Source of the DNA: Gemella haemolysans
GTDB lineage: Bacteria; Bacillota; Bacilli; Staphylococcales; Gemellaceae
Direction of reading: 5' to 3'
Length of the DNA stretch: 64,000 nucleotides
NCBI RefSeq assembly: GCF_901873445.1
Contig: NZ_CABFLN010000073.1
Span: 5,017-69,016 of the forward strand
Below the pieces are notes generated by a model, which ran no database searches, was not told the DNA's origin, and worked only from the letters and a program-made list of their open reading frames with translations. The first letter of the stretch is position 1; every line of letters begins with the position of its first letter. The position numbers and the translations under genes are program-made. This document shows positions 48,478 through 58,652 of the stretch, in pieces.

Positions 48478-48652
48478 AAAAATCACTCCTTTTAATATTT
48501 AATTGTAAAACAAAATTATTAAGTATACTTTAATAATTTTATATCATGGTATAAAGAGTCATATAAAACATCTCTTCTATTTATTCTACTACATTCTACT
48601 TAAAATTAACATAATTAATTTCAAAATAATTTAAGTTTTTTTATACTAATTA

Positions 48653-48692
48653 GATGAATAGAGAATTAAATATACTAAATCTCTATTCACCT
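48653..48692 (-). terminator. Intrinsic terminator after radA
   Basis: GAATAGAGATTTAGTA and TAATTCTCTATTC arms; weak T-run on the minus strand. Confidence 0.65.
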
Positions 48693-48704
48693 ATAATAAA
48701 TTAT

Positions 48705-50087
48705 TTAAAACACATTGCTAAAAGCTATATCTAAACATTCTCTAATATCTTTTACCGGTATTATTTCAATTCCATCTGGGAAATCAGAATTTTTCATATT
48801 TCCAATTGGGACAATTACACGTTTAAATCCATGTTTTTTAGCCTCATTGATTCTTTGTTCAATTCTACTTACTCTTCTAACTTCTCCAGTTAATCCTACC
48901 TCACCAATGAAGCAATCATTCATATTTACAGCGATATCTTTAAAACTTGATGCAACAGCCATAACTACACCTAAATCCACCGCTGGATCATCAATCTTAA
49001 CTCCACCTGATACTTTCACATAAACATCTTGTTGCTGTAGTAAATAACCAGCCTTTTTTTCCAATACAGCCATTAATAAAATCAATTTATTATACTCTAA
49101 CCCTGTTGAAATTCTTCTTGGGTTATTAAAGGCAGTTGGCGTTGTTAATGATTGAATTTCTACTAGAAGTGGTCTACTACCTTCCATAGTACTAATAATA
49201 GTTGCTCCAGCAAGATTTTTACTTCGTTCTTCAAGGAACATCTGTGAAGGATTAGCTAAATCTTCTAGTCCACTATGTTTCATCTCAAAAATACCAATCT
49301 CATTAGTAGATCCAAAACGATTTTTCACAGCTCTAAGTATTCTGTAGCTATGTTGCCCTTCTCCTTCAAAATATAGCACTGTATCAACCATATGCTCAAG
49401 CATACGAGGCCCCGCAATAGTTCCTTCCTTAGTAACGTGTCCTACTATAAAAATAGCTATGTTTAAACTCTTCGCAATCTTCATAAGTTGTTGTGTACAT
49501 TCTCTTACTTGTGTAATACTTCCCGGAGAATTTTCTAGATTAGGGTTATAAATTGTTTGAATTGAATCGATAACTAAAAACTGAGGTTTTATTTTTTTTA
49601 CAACTTGATAAATTAAATTTAAATCAGTTTGAGCATAAACAAACAATTCATCCGTATTATTTTTTAATCTATCTGCTCTAATCTTAACCTGTCTAACAGA
49701 CTCCTCTCCTGTTACATAAAGAACATCGTGTTCTTTAGCTAAGTAAGCTGATATTTGAAGAAGTAACGTAGACTTACCAATACCTGGATCTCCTCCTAAA
49801 AGTACTAGTGATCCTCCTACAACTCCTCCACCTAAAACCCTATTTAATTCACCACTATCAGTAAGTGTTCGAGGTACATCCTGTGTAGAAACTGATTTTA
49901 GTTTTCCAGCTTCTACACGTTCTGTGTCATTTGTTTTAACTTCAAATTCTGTATGTTTAGTAGCCTTTTTTGCTTCAACTACTTCTTCCATAGATGCCCA
50001 TTTTTTACAATTAGGACATCTTCCCATATATTTTAAACTTTGGTAACCACAGGCATTACATTCGTATTTAACATTTACCTTTGCCAT
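48705..50087 (-). CDS. radA: DNA repair protein RadA
   Basis: 460 residues. RecA-like helicase for homologous recombination intermediates. Zinc finger YECNACGYQSLKYMGRCPNCKKW (Cys4, residues 8-30), Walker A GGDPGIGKSTLLLQ, the RadA-specific KNRFGS, and the Lon-like C-terminal domain (DLGVVMAVASS; GLTGEVRRV) are intact. Two bases separate it from clpC. Confidence 0.97.
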   Translation of the reverse strand: MAKVNVKYECNACGYQSLKYMGRCPNCKKWASMEEVVEAKKATKHTEFEVKTNDTERVEAGKLKSVSTQDVPRTLTDSGELNRVLGGGVVGGSLVLLGGDPGIGKSTLLLQISAYLAKEHDVLYVTGEESVRQVKIRADRLKNNTDELFVYAQTDLNLIYQVVKKIKPQFLVIDSIQTIYNPNLENSPGSITQVRECTQQLMKIAKSLNIAIFIVGHVTKEGTIAGPRMLEHMVDTVLYFEGEGQHSYRILRAVKNRFGSTNEIGIFEMKHSGLEDLANPSQMFLEERSKNLAGATIISTMEGSRPLLVEIQSLTTPTAFNNPRRISTGLEYNKLILLMAVLEKKAGYLLQQQDVYVKVSGGVKIDDPAVDLGVVMAVASSFKDIAVNMNDCFIGEVGLTGEVRRVSRIEQRINEAKKHGFKRVIVPIGNMKNSDFPDGIEIIPVKDIRECLDIAFSNVF

Positions 50088-50089
50088 AA

Positions 50090-52564
50090 TTACCTCTTAG
50101 TTTTCTTTACAACAAAATTATCATTTTTATAATCAATATTAATAGTTCCAGTTAATTCAGGATTTCTTAATAGTTCTTCACTTAATAAGTCTTCAATATT
50201 TTTTTGAATACTACGTTTTAATGGACGAGCTCCGTATTCTTTTATACTACCGTCTTCAACGATTTTAGCCATGGCTTTTTTCGTAAGTTTAATAGTAATA
50301 TCTCTATCTGCTAATCTCTTAGATAATCCATCAATTAATAACTCAGAAATTTTTTCTAATTCTTCTTTTTCAAGAGTTTTGAAGACAATAATATCATCTA
50401 TTCTATTTAAGAATTCTGGACGATATTGTTTTTTCAATGCTTCCATCATAGTATTCTGAACATTTTTGTAATCATTTTTAATTGATTCACTTCCACCAAA
50501 TCCTACGAATTTCTGATCACTTAATTCACTTACTCCAACATTTGAAGTCATGATGATGATGGTATTTTTGAAATCTACCACGCGCCCTGATGCATCTGTT
50601 AGGCGCCCATCATCCAATACTTGTAATAGAATATTAAAGATCGATGGATGAGCTTTTTCAATTTCATCAAATAGTACTACAGAATATGGTTTTTGACGAA
50701 CTTGTTCAGATAATTGTCCCGCTTCTTCATAACCTACATAACCTGGAGGAGCCCCTACAAGTCTACTAATTGAATGTGGTTCCATATACTCACTCATGTC
50801 AATACGTATCATATTATCTTCTGAACTAAATAATGCTTCAGATAAACTTTTCGCAAGTTCTGTTTTCCCTACTCCTGTAGGTCCTAAGAAAATAAAACTT
50901 CCTATCGGTCTATTAGGTGCTTTGAATCCACTTCTTGCTCTTCTAACTGCTTTAGCTAAACTTACTACAGCTTCATCTTGTCCAATAACTCGTTTGTGTA
51001 AAATTTCTTCTAATTTTAAAAGTCTTTCACTTTCAGTTTCTGTTAATTTAGTAACAGGTACTCCTGTCCAAGCAGCAAGAACTTCAGCTACATGATCAGC
51101 ACTAATTTTAATTTTATCTTTTGATAAACTATCTTGCCAAGAAATTTTAAATTGTTCAATTTTACTAATTACTTGATTAACCTCATCACGTTTTTTAGCT
51201 GCTATTTCAAATTCTTGATTAATTACAGCTCTATCTTTTTCTTTATTTAAACGACTTAATTCATCTTCATATTCTTTTAATTTTTCTGGAGATTTATAAA
51301 ATCTTAATTTAACCTTAGAACAAGCTTCATCAATAAGGTCAATTGCTTTATCTGGTAAACATCTATCAGTAATATAAGTTGTACTTAACTTAACCGCTGC
51401 ATCTAAAGCTTCATCTAAAATTTCCACATTATGATGTTCTTCATACTTATGACGTAATCCTTCAAGAATTTTAATTGAATCTTCTGTACTAGGTTCTTCA
51501 ACTTTAATCGGTTGGAATCTACGTTCTAAAGCTGCATCTTTTTCAAAATACTTTCTATATTCTTCAGTAGTTGTCGCCCCTATACATTGAATTAAACCAC
51601 GTGATAAAGCTGGCTTAAGGATGTTTGATGCATCGGCACTACCTTCAGTTCCTCCAGCACCAATAATCGTATGAATCTCATCGATGAATAAAATAATATC
51701 TCCTGCATCTTCTATTTCAGTAATAATATTTTTTAATCTTTCTTCGAATTCACCACGATATTTAGTACCTGCAAGTAAAGTTCCCATATCTAGAACCATA
51801 ACTCTCTTACCTAGTAAATTACTAGGAACATTTTGAGATACTATTCTTTCAGCTAAACCTTCAACGATAGCTGTTTTCCCTACCCCAGGTTCTCCAATTA
51901 ATACCGGGTTATTCTTAGTACGTCTATTTAAAATCTCTATCATTCGAGTGATTTCTTTATCACGAGCTAAAACCGGATCTAATTTGTTATTAAATGCATC
52001 CTTAGTTAAATCTTTAGCTAATGAATTTAAAGTTTTAGTTTTTGCTGAACTATCTTCTGGTGCTTCTAATTTTTTAAATCCATCAAATAATTTAGACAGT
52101 AATCCTTGGCTTTGTTTTAATAATTCAAATAATTCCGTAATTAACGCATCAACATTAACTCCTAGCTTGTCAGTTAGTAAACGAACAGCAGTTCCTGTTT
52201 TCTCATTTAGTAAAGATAATAGTAAGTGTTCGCTTGTAACTACAAAACTAGATGTATCATCTGCAAATTGTTGACTTTTTTCTATTGTTCTAACAGCACC
52301 ATTAGTATAATCAATCTTCATTAGAACATTACGATAAAAATCAGTACCTTCTAATTCCGCTTCATAAAAGTCTACTACGCTTTTTCTGAAATCGTCATAA
52401 TAGACACCATATTTATTAAGTGTTTTACATGACAATGTATTGTTCATACTCAACATAGCTAATAGTAAATGCTCAGTTCCTACGGCCTTAACACCAAAAT
52501 CATTAGCTTCTTCTTTCGCTGTCGTTAGCACCATAAGGGCCGTTTCATTAAATCTTATGTACAT
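50090..52564 (-). CDS. clpC: ATP-dependent Clp protease ATP-binding subunit ClpC
   Basis: 824 residues. Hsp100 unfoldase that feeds ClpP. N-domain (MYIRFNETALMVLTTAKEEAN), two AAA modules with Walker A GEPGVGKTAIVEG and GPTGVGKTELAKS, the M-domain UVR-like coiled coil between, and the ClpP-contact GF loop (VGFGGSE region). The gene lies 4 bases after ctsR. The adaptor/kinase genes mcsA and mcsB that normally lie between are missing. Confidence 0.96.
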   Translation of the reverse strand: MYIRFNETALMVLTTAKEEANDFGVKAVGTEHLLLAMLSMNNTLSCKTLNKYGVYYDDFRKSVVDFYEAELEGTDFYRNVLMKIDYTNGAVRTIEKSQQFADDTSSFVVTSEHLLLSLLNEKTGTAVRLLTDKLGVNVDALITELFELLKQSQGLLSKLFDGFKKLEAPEDSSAKTKTLNSLAKDLTKDAFNNKLDPVLARDKEITRMIEILNRRTKNNPVLIGEPGVGKTAIVEGLAERIVSQNVPSNLLGKRVMVLDMGTLLAGTKYRGEFEERLKNIITEIEDAGDIILFIDEIHTIIGAGGTEGSADASNILKPALSRGLIQCIGATTTEEYRKYFEKDAALERRFQPIKVEEPSTEDSIKILEGLRHKYEEHHNVEILDEALDAAVKLSTTYITDRCLPDKAIDLIDEACSKVKLRFYKSPEKLKEYEDELSRLNKEKDRAVINQEFEIAAKKRDEVNQVISKIEQFKISWQDSLSKDKIKISADHVAEVLAAWTGVPVTKLTETESERLLKLEEILHKRVIGQDEAVVSLAKAVRRARSGFKAPNRPIGSFIFLGPTGVGKTELAKSLSEALFSSEDNMIRIDMSEYMEPHSISRLVGAPPGYVGYEEAGQLSEQVRQKPYSVVLFDEIEKAHPSIFNILLQVLDDGRLTDASGRVVDFKNTIIIMTSNVGVSELSDQKFVGFGGSESIKNDYKNVQNTMMEALKKQYRPEFLNRIDDIIVFKTLEKEELEKISELLIDGLSKRLADRDITIKLTKKAMAKIVEDGSIKEYGARPLKRSIQKNIEDLLSEELLRNPELTGTINIDYKNDNFVVKKTKR

Positions 52565-52568
52565 AACC

Positions 52569-53087
52569 TTATCCTCTCTTATTATATTTTATATTTGTTA
52601 AAAATCTTATTGTCAAATCTTTTAAATTTGCTTTTGTTTTAGAAATCATCTCTTCAGCACTATTTTTATCAATATGATCTAAAAATTGATTATGAACATC
52701 GGTAATAATTTCTACACTATCTATAAAATGATTGTAATCAAATTTATCTATATAATCTTTATCAAGTAGAATTTTAGCTATTCTCATAGCTTCATCTACC
52801 TCTAAAATTTCATTATCTATTGTCTCAATTAAATAGTCTATGTAATCTTTATTTTTGTGAAGAGTTATTTTAGTAATTCTAATAAATCCTCCCCCTCCAC
52901 GTTTACTTTCTATAATAAATCCATGCTCTGGAGTAAATCTCGTTTTTATTACATAATTTAATTGGGATGGTACACAGTCAAATTTTTGTGCGACATTACT
53001 TCTTTTAATAATTATATGATCCTCTGTTGCCTCATTAAATAAGTTCATAATATATTGTTCAAGAATATCTGTCATATTATTATTCAT
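52569..53087 (-). CDS. ctsR: Class III stress gene repressor CtsR
   Basis: 172 residues. Heat-labile repressor of clp genes. The winged helix-turn-helix ([28 protein letters not shown]) with the thermosensing glycine loop [12 protein letters not shown] is clear. It autoregulates through the box at 53103-53119. RBS AAAGGAGGT before ATG. First gene of ctsR-clpC-radA. Confidence 0.96.
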   Translation of the reverse strand: MNNNMTDILEQYIMNLFNEATEDHIIIKRSNVAQKFDCVPSQLNYVIKTRFTPEHGFIIESKRGGGGFIRITKITLHKNKDYIDYLIETIDNEILEVDEAMRIAKILLDKDYIDKFDYNHFIDSVEIITDVHNQFLDHIDKNSAEEMISKTKANLKDLTIRFLTNIKYNKRG

Positions 53088-53102
53088 AAGGGCACCTCCT
53101 TT

Positions 53103-53119
53103 ATTGACTAAAATTGACC
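53103..53119. promoter_or_regulatory. CtsR operator upstream of ctsR-clpC
   Basis: On the minus strand GGTCAAT-TTTA-GTCAAT, a near match to RGTCAAANANRGTCAAA with the correct spacing. It lies just before the RBS. A -10 TATAAT at 53133-53128 and a weak TGTACA -35 with a 17-base spacer lie upstream. Confidence 0.7.
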
Positions 53120-53305
53120 TTTATTAAATTATACTACATCTACAATATTTTGTACACAAAAAACATTGATTTTTAAGCTTAAACACATAAAAAAAGAGAA
53201 CGTTTTTATAAAATCGAAATATTATCTAAATCGACATTATAAAGTCATTCTCATTTTAAATTCTAATAAGTTTCTGTATCTAAATCATAATCAACAGTTA
53301 ACTAA

Positions 53306-54565
53306 CTATTTATTAATTTTTGATTTTCTATTAAATATTAAATTCATTACAATAGCAACTATTGTTCCTAATACTATACCACTATCAGTAAACATACGAA
53401 CAAAACTTGGTAATTGTGAAAATGCTGTCGGAACCGTAGTAACACCAAGTCCTAGTCCCACTGAACAAGCTATTATCATAAGATTTTCCTGTTTAGCAAA
53501 GTCTGTATTACCTAACATCTTAACTCCATATGCTAGAACCATTCCAAACATACTAATCATCGCTCCTCCTAATACTGGTTGAGGTACGATTGTAGCTAAA
53601 GCTCCGATTTTTGGAACAGATCCAAAAACTAGTAGTAAAAGTACCATTACATACATCACTTTTTTACTTTTCACACCTGAAATTTGCACAAGACCTACAT
53701 TTTGAGAATAAGTTGTATACGGGAATGCATTTACTAATGAACCTATCATTACAGCTAAACCTTCAGCTAAGTAACCTCTTCGTAAATCAGGTTCTTTAAC
53801 TTCTTGATTACAAATATTTCCTAGGGCATAATATACACCGGTTGATTCAATCATACTAACAATCCCCACTATAACAAATGTTAAAATAGCACTCATATTA
53901 AATTCAAAACCAGTAAATTTAAATGGTGTTGGATGTTGGAACCAACCTGCTTGTGATACCTCTGATAAGCTCACCAATCCCATAAAACTAGCAATAACTG
54001 TACCAGATACTAATCCTAGAAGAATAGCAATTGATTGGATAAATCCAGTAGTAAATTTGTATATTACTAAAATAATTGCTAAAGTAATACATGCTAGTAA
54101 AATATTTTTTGGATTCCCAAAATCTTTTGATCCTTGTCCACCTGCAATATAATTCATCGCAACAGGCACTAAAGTAATACCAATAATCGTTACTACACTT
54201 CCTGTAACAACAGGAGGGAATAATTTAGCCACCTTCGCAAAAAACGGTGCTATTAATACAACAACCAACCCAGAAACGAAAATTGCTCCATACATAGTTG
54301 GTAATCCAGAACTATTACCTATAGCTATCATCGGTGCTACTGCAGTAAAAGTACACCCAAGAACAACAGGTAAACCAATACCTGTAAATTTACCTTTATA
54401 AACTTGTAGAAATGTAGCTATCCCACACATGAAAATATCAACTGACACTAAATAAGTTGTTTGTTCTGGTGAAAGACCTAATCCACCAGCCACAATTATC
54501 GGAACAATAACTGCTCCTGCATACATTGCTAATACATGTTGTAAACTTAAAATAAAAGTTTTCAA
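53306..54565 (-). CDS. pbuX: Xanthine/purine permease (NCS2 family), PbuX-like
   Basis: 419 residues, NCS2/uracil-xanthine permease family, about fourteen helices. It has QHVLAMYAGAVIVPIIVAGGLGLSPEQ near the N-terminus and the substrate-site SMIESTGVYYALGNIC (catalytic Glu) with later AFPYTTYSQNVGLVQISGVKS. The preceding guanine-type riboswitch argues for xanthine or guanine transport. No xpt gene is adjacent. Confidence 0.92.
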   Translation of the reverse strand: MKTFILSLQHVLAMYAGAVIVPIIVAGGLGLSPEQTTYLVSVDIFMCGIATFLQVYKGKFTGIGLPVVLGCTFTAVAPMIAIGNSSGLPTMYGAIFVSGLVVVLIAPFFAKVAKLFPPVVTGSVVTIIGITLVPVAMNYIAGGQGSKDFGNPKNILLACITLAIILVIYKFTTGFIQSIAILLGLVSGTVIASFMGLVSLSEVSQAGWFQHPTPFKFTGFEFNMSAILTFVIVGIVSMIESTGVYYALGNICNQEVKEPDLRRGYLAEGLAVMIGSLVNAFPYTTYSQNVGLVQISGVKSKKVMYVMVLLLLVFGSVPKIGALATIVPQPVLGGAMISMFGMVLAYGVKMLGNTDFAKQENLMIIACSVGLGLGVTTVPTAFSQLPSFVRMFTDSGIVLGTIVAIVMNLIFNRKSKINK

Positions 54566-54621
54566 AATTCTTATCTCCTTAGTTATATATTATTTTTTGA
54601 CAAATATAACTATATAAATAC

Positions 54622-54655
54622 AAAAAATCACCTATAATTACTTATAGGCGATTTA
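54622..54655 (-). terminator. Riboswitch-controlled terminator in the pbuX leader
   Basis: ATCGCCTATAAG and TTATAGGTGAT pair around TAA, followed by TTTTTTG. The upstream arm can compete with the aptamer, the usual switch off on purine binding. Confidence 0.8.
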
Positions 54656-54710
54656 AAATTCTACTACAAATAAATACTTTAAAAACTAGTTTAAAGTAAA
54701 ATATAATAAT

Positions 54711-54773
54711 AAGAATGCCCATAGTCATCAAATTTACGGTCTGATGGTAGAAACTTGCAAGCCATATTCTTGC
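54711..54773 (-). promoter_or_regulatory. Purine (guanine-type) riboswitch aptamer
   Basis: Conserved core residues are present on the minus strand: AATATGG, GTTTCTACC, CCGTAAA and GACTATG, with P1 arms AAGAAT and ATTCTT. The base at the specificity position is C (GACTAT), which reads guanine or hypoxanthine rather than adenine. A promoter TTGTAC-N17-TATAAA precedes it on the minus strand. Confidence 0.9.
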
Positions 54774-54930
54774 TTTTATATGTGCTATATTTTGTCTGTA
54801 CAATATATAATAACAATTTTCAAATTGATTTTCAAGTGTTATCTATAATTTATTTTATATTTTTATTATTTATCATAGAAGAATTTAATATATTATTAGA
54901 TTCTCAACTAGAATATTTAAGCCACAATAA

Positions 54931-55863
54931 CTATTCTATTACTTTCAATTTACCTCTAAAATCATCTAAACTAGAGTACCCTTTTTCTTTCATTACTTCT
55001 TGAAGTTCTTTAGTTAGTCTAGCAAAAACTGAAACTCCCTCTTTATGTAAAGTTGTTCCTACTTGAACTAAATCTGCACCACATAGAATATGTTCAAATA
55101 CATCTTTACCATTTATTACTCCACCAGTTCCAATAATTTTTATACTTGGATTTAAGCGTTCCCTAAATGCACGAACATTAGCTAGTGCTGTTGGTTTAAT
55201 ATACTCTCCACCTAGTCCACCAAATCCACCTTTTGGCTTAATAACTACTTGTTCTTTATCTAAATCAATATATAAACCATTCCCTACACTATTTACACTA
55301 TTCACATATGTAAGAGGATACTTATTAAGAATTTTAGCCATTTCATCAAAATGAGCAATGTCAAAATATGGAGGCAGTTTTACCCCAATAGGTTTTGTAA
55401 AGAATGTGAATACCTCAGATAATAATTTATCTGTTAGTTCAAAATCATAAGCAATCTGAGGCTTTCCTGGTACATTCGGGCATGATAGATTAAATTCAGT
55501 CACACCTTCATATTCACTCTCTTGAATTTCCTTTAGTAAACCAATATTCTCTTCATAACTCATACCAGTTACAGATAAAAACTGCAATTTGGCTCCAGCT
55601 CTTTGACGTTCAATTACATAATCTAAATAATAATCTAAACCATTATTTGGTAATCCCATTGAATTAATACTTCCTAAAGCAGTATCATAATATCTAGGCT
55701 CAGGATTTCCTTCTCTATACTCTCTAGTTGCAGTTTTTGTAACAAAAGCCCCCGCTTCACTATTAGCTAATTCATCTAATTCCTCAATAGTCATACAGTG
55801 TACCCCTGATGCATTCATTAACGGATTAGATAATTCTACATCTAAAAAATTTGTTTTTAACAT
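54931..55863 (-). CDS. pyrD: Dihydroorotate dehydrogenase, class 1A (fumarate)
   Basis: 310 residues. Oxidises dihydroorotate to orotate in pyrimidine synthesis, using fumarate, cytosolic and FMN-bound. The active-site Cys is in [17 protein letters not shown] (about residue 130), with [10 protein letters not shown] at the N-terminus, [10 protein letters not shown] and [17 protein letters not shown]. The N-terminal and loop features fit class 1A, not the PyrK-coupled 1B type; no pyrK is adjacent. It stands alone here. Confidence 0.95.
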   Translation of the reverse strand: MLKTNFLDVELSNPLMNASGVHCMTIEELDELANSEAGAFVTKTATREYREGNPEPRYYDTALGSINSMGLPNNGLDYYLDYVIERQRAGAKLQFLSVTGMSYEENIGLLKEIQESEYEGVTEFNLSCPNVPGKPQIAYDFELTDKLLSEVFTFFTKPIGVKLPPYFDIAHFDEMAKILNKYPLTYVNSVNSVGNGLYIDLDKEQVVIKPKGGFGGLGGEYIKPTALANVRAFRERLNPSIKIIGTGGVINGKDVFEHILCGADLVQVGTTLHKEGVSVFARLTKELQEVMKEKGYSSLDDFRGKLKVIE

Positions 55864-55952
55864 TCTTCATACCTCCTATGTATACTAGTAACAGTTTATC
55901 ACAAAATACTCTTAATAACCATTGATAAAACTAGTTTTAGATTTATATTCAA

Positions 55953-55999
55953 ATAAAAAAGAAGAATTATAGAAAATCAATTTTATCTATACTTCTCCT
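55953..55999 (-). terminator. Intrinsic terminator after the DUF302 gene
   Basis: AGAAGTATAGATAAAATT and GATTTTCTATAATTCTT arms, six T follow on the minus strand. Confidence 0.8.
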
Positions 56000-56035
56000 T
56001 CTTTAAATTTCTTATCTAAAATAAACAATTCTTAA

Positions 56036-56413
56036 TTATGCTTCTAGATGCTTAATTATATCTAAATACAAATTGTCCATCTTAGATAATATTTCTTTTA
56101 TTCTATCAGAATGATCTTCTTTTAACCATGTAGTAGGTTTTTCATATAATACTTCTGTCTTATCTTCTCTCTTAATAAGTAATAATTTAAGTGGCAGATT
56201 AAAACTTAAGTACACATCATCTTGCATTAGTAATGTTCCAACTTTTGGATTCCCAAAAACAACATATTGAATATCCTTTAATTCTAAATCAACATTTCTA
56301 GCGTATTCACCTTGGTTTATATTTAGAAATTGGTGAATATTATTTTTTTCTAAATATTCATCTACTTTCGATTTTACATTTTTAAATTCGTCATTAATTA
56401 GATACTTTTCCAT
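56036..56413 (-). CDS. DUF302 domain protein
   Basis: 125 residues. The core VVFGNPKVGTLLMQDDVYLSFNLPLKLLLIKREDKTEVLYEKPT (in parts) is the DUF302 signature. Members are small soluble proteins of unknown function, sometimes near oxidative or metal stress genes. No neighbour explains it. Confidence 0.8.
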   Translation of the reverse strand: MEKYLINDEFKNVKSKVDEYLEKNNIHQFLNINQGEYARNVDLELKDIQYVVFGNPKVGTLLMQDDVYLSFNLPLKLLLIKREDKTEVLYEKPTTWLKEDHSDRIKEILSKMDNLYLDIIKHLEA

Positions 56414-56536
56414 AATTTACCTCACATAAATACTAATATACTTTTTTAACCATATCTTAGTATAAAAAAGACATTTACACAAATAATTTGTACTTTTCTT
56501 CTAAATTTTAAAATGTTCTAATACCATTTTTTACTG

Positions 56537-56579
56537 AAAAAAGTAGAAATCTAAGCAACAAAGTACACCTAGATTTCTA
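56537..56579 (-). terminator. Intrinsic terminator after the LPXTG remnant
   Basis: AGAAATCTAG and its complement TAGATTTCT around a long loop, with CTTTTTTC on the minus strand; left from the former surface protein gene. Confidence 0.7.
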
Positions 56580-56611
56580 ATAAAATTTTTCTTACTTGAT
56601 AAAACCTCTTT

Positions 56612-56902
56612 TTATTTTCTTAGATATTTTCTCATATAGCCCAACCCTAAGCTTGCTATCAGAGTAAAACCTAATAATCCTAACATAGAATCTTTCATTC
56701 CTGTATTTGGAAGTTGCTTCTTAGATTTTCCCTTTAAGTTAGTAATCTTTGCAGATTCTTAAGATATTTTATCATCTTTAATTTCTTCATTCCCAACCAT
56801 TTCTTTTTTTGTTTCCTTCGCGTCTACAATATTTATGACTTTACCAGTAGCATCAGTAACTTCTTTTGGTTCATCTCCTATTTTAAAAGAAATACCATAT
56901 CA
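56612..56902 (-). pseudogene. Remnant of an LPXTG cell-wall-anchored surface protein
   Basis: About 97 codons on the minus strand read as a C-terminal surface-protein tail: a polar Lys/Glu-rich part, then KKQLPNTG (56713-56699), a hydrophobic helix and the basic YMRKYLRK end, the full sortase sorting signal. The frame is interrupted by TAA at 56761-56759 and has no start or N-terminal part; the upstream end runs into the ABC gene's stop. The lesion is UAA, so selenocysteine recoding cannot rescue it. Function lost. Confidence 0.8.
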
Positions 56903-56933
56903 ATATTTTTCAGTAAATTATATTTTATCTTAT

Positions 56934-58652
56934 TTAATACTTAAAGCTCTCTACTGCTTTTGATCTCTCAATTAGTTTTCCATACACCTTAGAATGTTCT
57001 AACAAGTAACTATGTGTTCCTTGGCACTCAACTATTCCATTATCTAAGACAATAATTTTATCCACATTTTCAATTGATTTAAGTCTATGAGAAATAACAA
57101 TTACTGTTTTATTTTTTATAAGATTATTTAAACTATCTTGAATTTTTTTCTCATTTTCTACATCTAGAGCTGCTGAAATTTCATCTAAAATAACTATAGG
57201 AGAATCTTTCAAAAACGCTCTGGCTATTGATAATCTTTGTCTTTCTCCACCCGATAATGTTGCTCCATTTTCACCAACTATTGTATTGTACCCATTCTCT
57301 AAATCATCTATAAAGTCACAACAAGCCATCTTAGCAGCTACCATAACTTCTTCATCAGTAGCACTACTACGTCCTATTCTTATATTTTCCATAATAGACG
57401 TATTGAATAATACTACATCTTGGAAGACAATTGAAACATATTTATATAATGTGTCTGTAGAAATTTCTTTTATATTATGTCCATCTATAATTATCTGTCC
57501 ATCATCATAATCATATAATCTAGATATTAATTTTAAAATACTAGTTTTACCACATCCTGATACACCCACTAGTGCTGTAACTTCATTTTGATTAGCTGTA
57601 AAACTGACATCTTTCAATACTGGACTATCTTTATCATAACCAAATTTTACATTTTTTAATTCAATACCAAAATTATCCAATTTAATTTCTTTACCTTTTT
57701 GAATTTGAGTTTCCCTCAATTCTTTGATTCGTTTAATACGAGCATCTAGGTAAAATAATTCAGAAGTATTTGCAGCTAATCCATCAACTATATCTTTCAT
57801 TTTCATCGCTACAAATATATAACCGATTAAGTATAGCAGATTAATACTTCCACTTGCATAAAGTGTTGTTCCAACTATTATTACGACTACTAAAGTTCCT
57901 TGAGCAACAACCCATGATAAAAATAAAGGTATAAATAGTACCATTTCCACTTTAAGTTTTAATTTTTCACTTTTATCCATATCTTTATTCAATTTTTCTC
58001 TTATCTTATTACCTAAACCAAAACTTTTAATATCTTGTTGAAGTTCAATTGCTTCTTGGAAGCTTTCAGAATTGTGACGAAGTTGCTCAAAATTTTCATA
58101 TTGTTTTTTTAATTGAATTCTTTTAGAAACTAGTATTAGAGAATAACTTAGGACTACAGGTATCATTATTGATAAACCTAAATATATATTCCCAACTAAC
58201 ATAAGTATAGACATAATAGGGAAGAAAAGTATGAATCCTATAATTTTTGCCATTGCATGACTCATTGCATGTTCTATTGCTTCAACATCTTTCATAACGG
58301 TTTGACTTATATCTGATAAGTTGTGTTTTGAAAAATATGCAAGAGGAAGTTTACTTAATGTTGTAGCTATATCTATTCTTAAATTAGCACTTTCTTTATA
58401 GGTTGCACTATACAATGCATCATATTCTTTAGCCAAAAGTACATATATAACAATCAGTACCACTATTGATATTACTATATATAGATATTTACTTTTAACA
58501 TTACCTAATAAAAGTTCATCTACTAATATCATAAGTAACATAGCAGGAAACATATTTGAAAAATATACTAGAAATGATAAAATACTGGCTCTTATTAAAT
58601 CACTCGCTCCTTGATTTGTTAAGGCAAACCAACTTTTAATTTTATTTTTCAT
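56934..58652 (-). CDS. ABC exporter half-transporter, second subunit
   Basis: 572 residues: six membrane helices, then a nucleotide-binding domain with Walker A VGVSGCGKTS, signature LSGGERQRLS, Walker B IVILDEISAALD and H-loop VISHRL, all intact. Start 58652 has GGAGGG 7 bases upstream and overlaps the end of the first subunit gene by 11 bases, so a heterodimer is very likely. The membrane-domain pattern (DVEAIEHAMSHAM) resembles siderophore or peptide exporters of the YbtP/IrtA kind, but this is inference. Substrate unknown. Confidence 0.9.
   Translation of the reverse strand: MKNKIKSWFALTNQGASDLIRASILSFLVYFSNMFPAMLLMILVDELLLGNVKSKYLYIVISIVVLIVIYVLLAKEYDALYSATYKESANLRIDIATTLSKLPLAYFSKHNLSDISQTVMKDVEAIEHAMSHAMAKIIGFILFFPIMSILMLVGNIYLGLSIMIPVVLSYSLILVSKRIQLKKQYENFEQLRHNSESFQEAIELQQDIKSFGLGNKIREKLNKDMDKSEKLKLKVEMVLFIPLFLSWVVAQGTLVVVIIVGTTLYASGSINLLYLIGYIFVAMKMKDIVDGLAANTSELFYLDARIKRIKELRETQIQKGKEIKLDNFGIELKNVKFGYDKDSPVLKDVSFTANQNEVTALVGVSGCGKTSILKLISRLYDYDDGQIIIDGHNIKEISTDTLYKYVSIVFQDVVLFNTSIMENIRIGRSSATDEEVMVAAKMACCDFIDDLENGYNTIVGENGATLSGGERQRLSIARAFLKDSPIVILDEISAALDVENEKKIQDSLNNLIKNKTVIVISHRLKSIENVDKIIVLDNGIVECQGTHSYLLEHSKVYGKLIERSKAVESFKY

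Noticed and set aside
56759..56761. Stop in the LPXTG remnant as a third recoded site
   Set aside because: It is UAA, not UGA, and the gene also lacks its 5' part.
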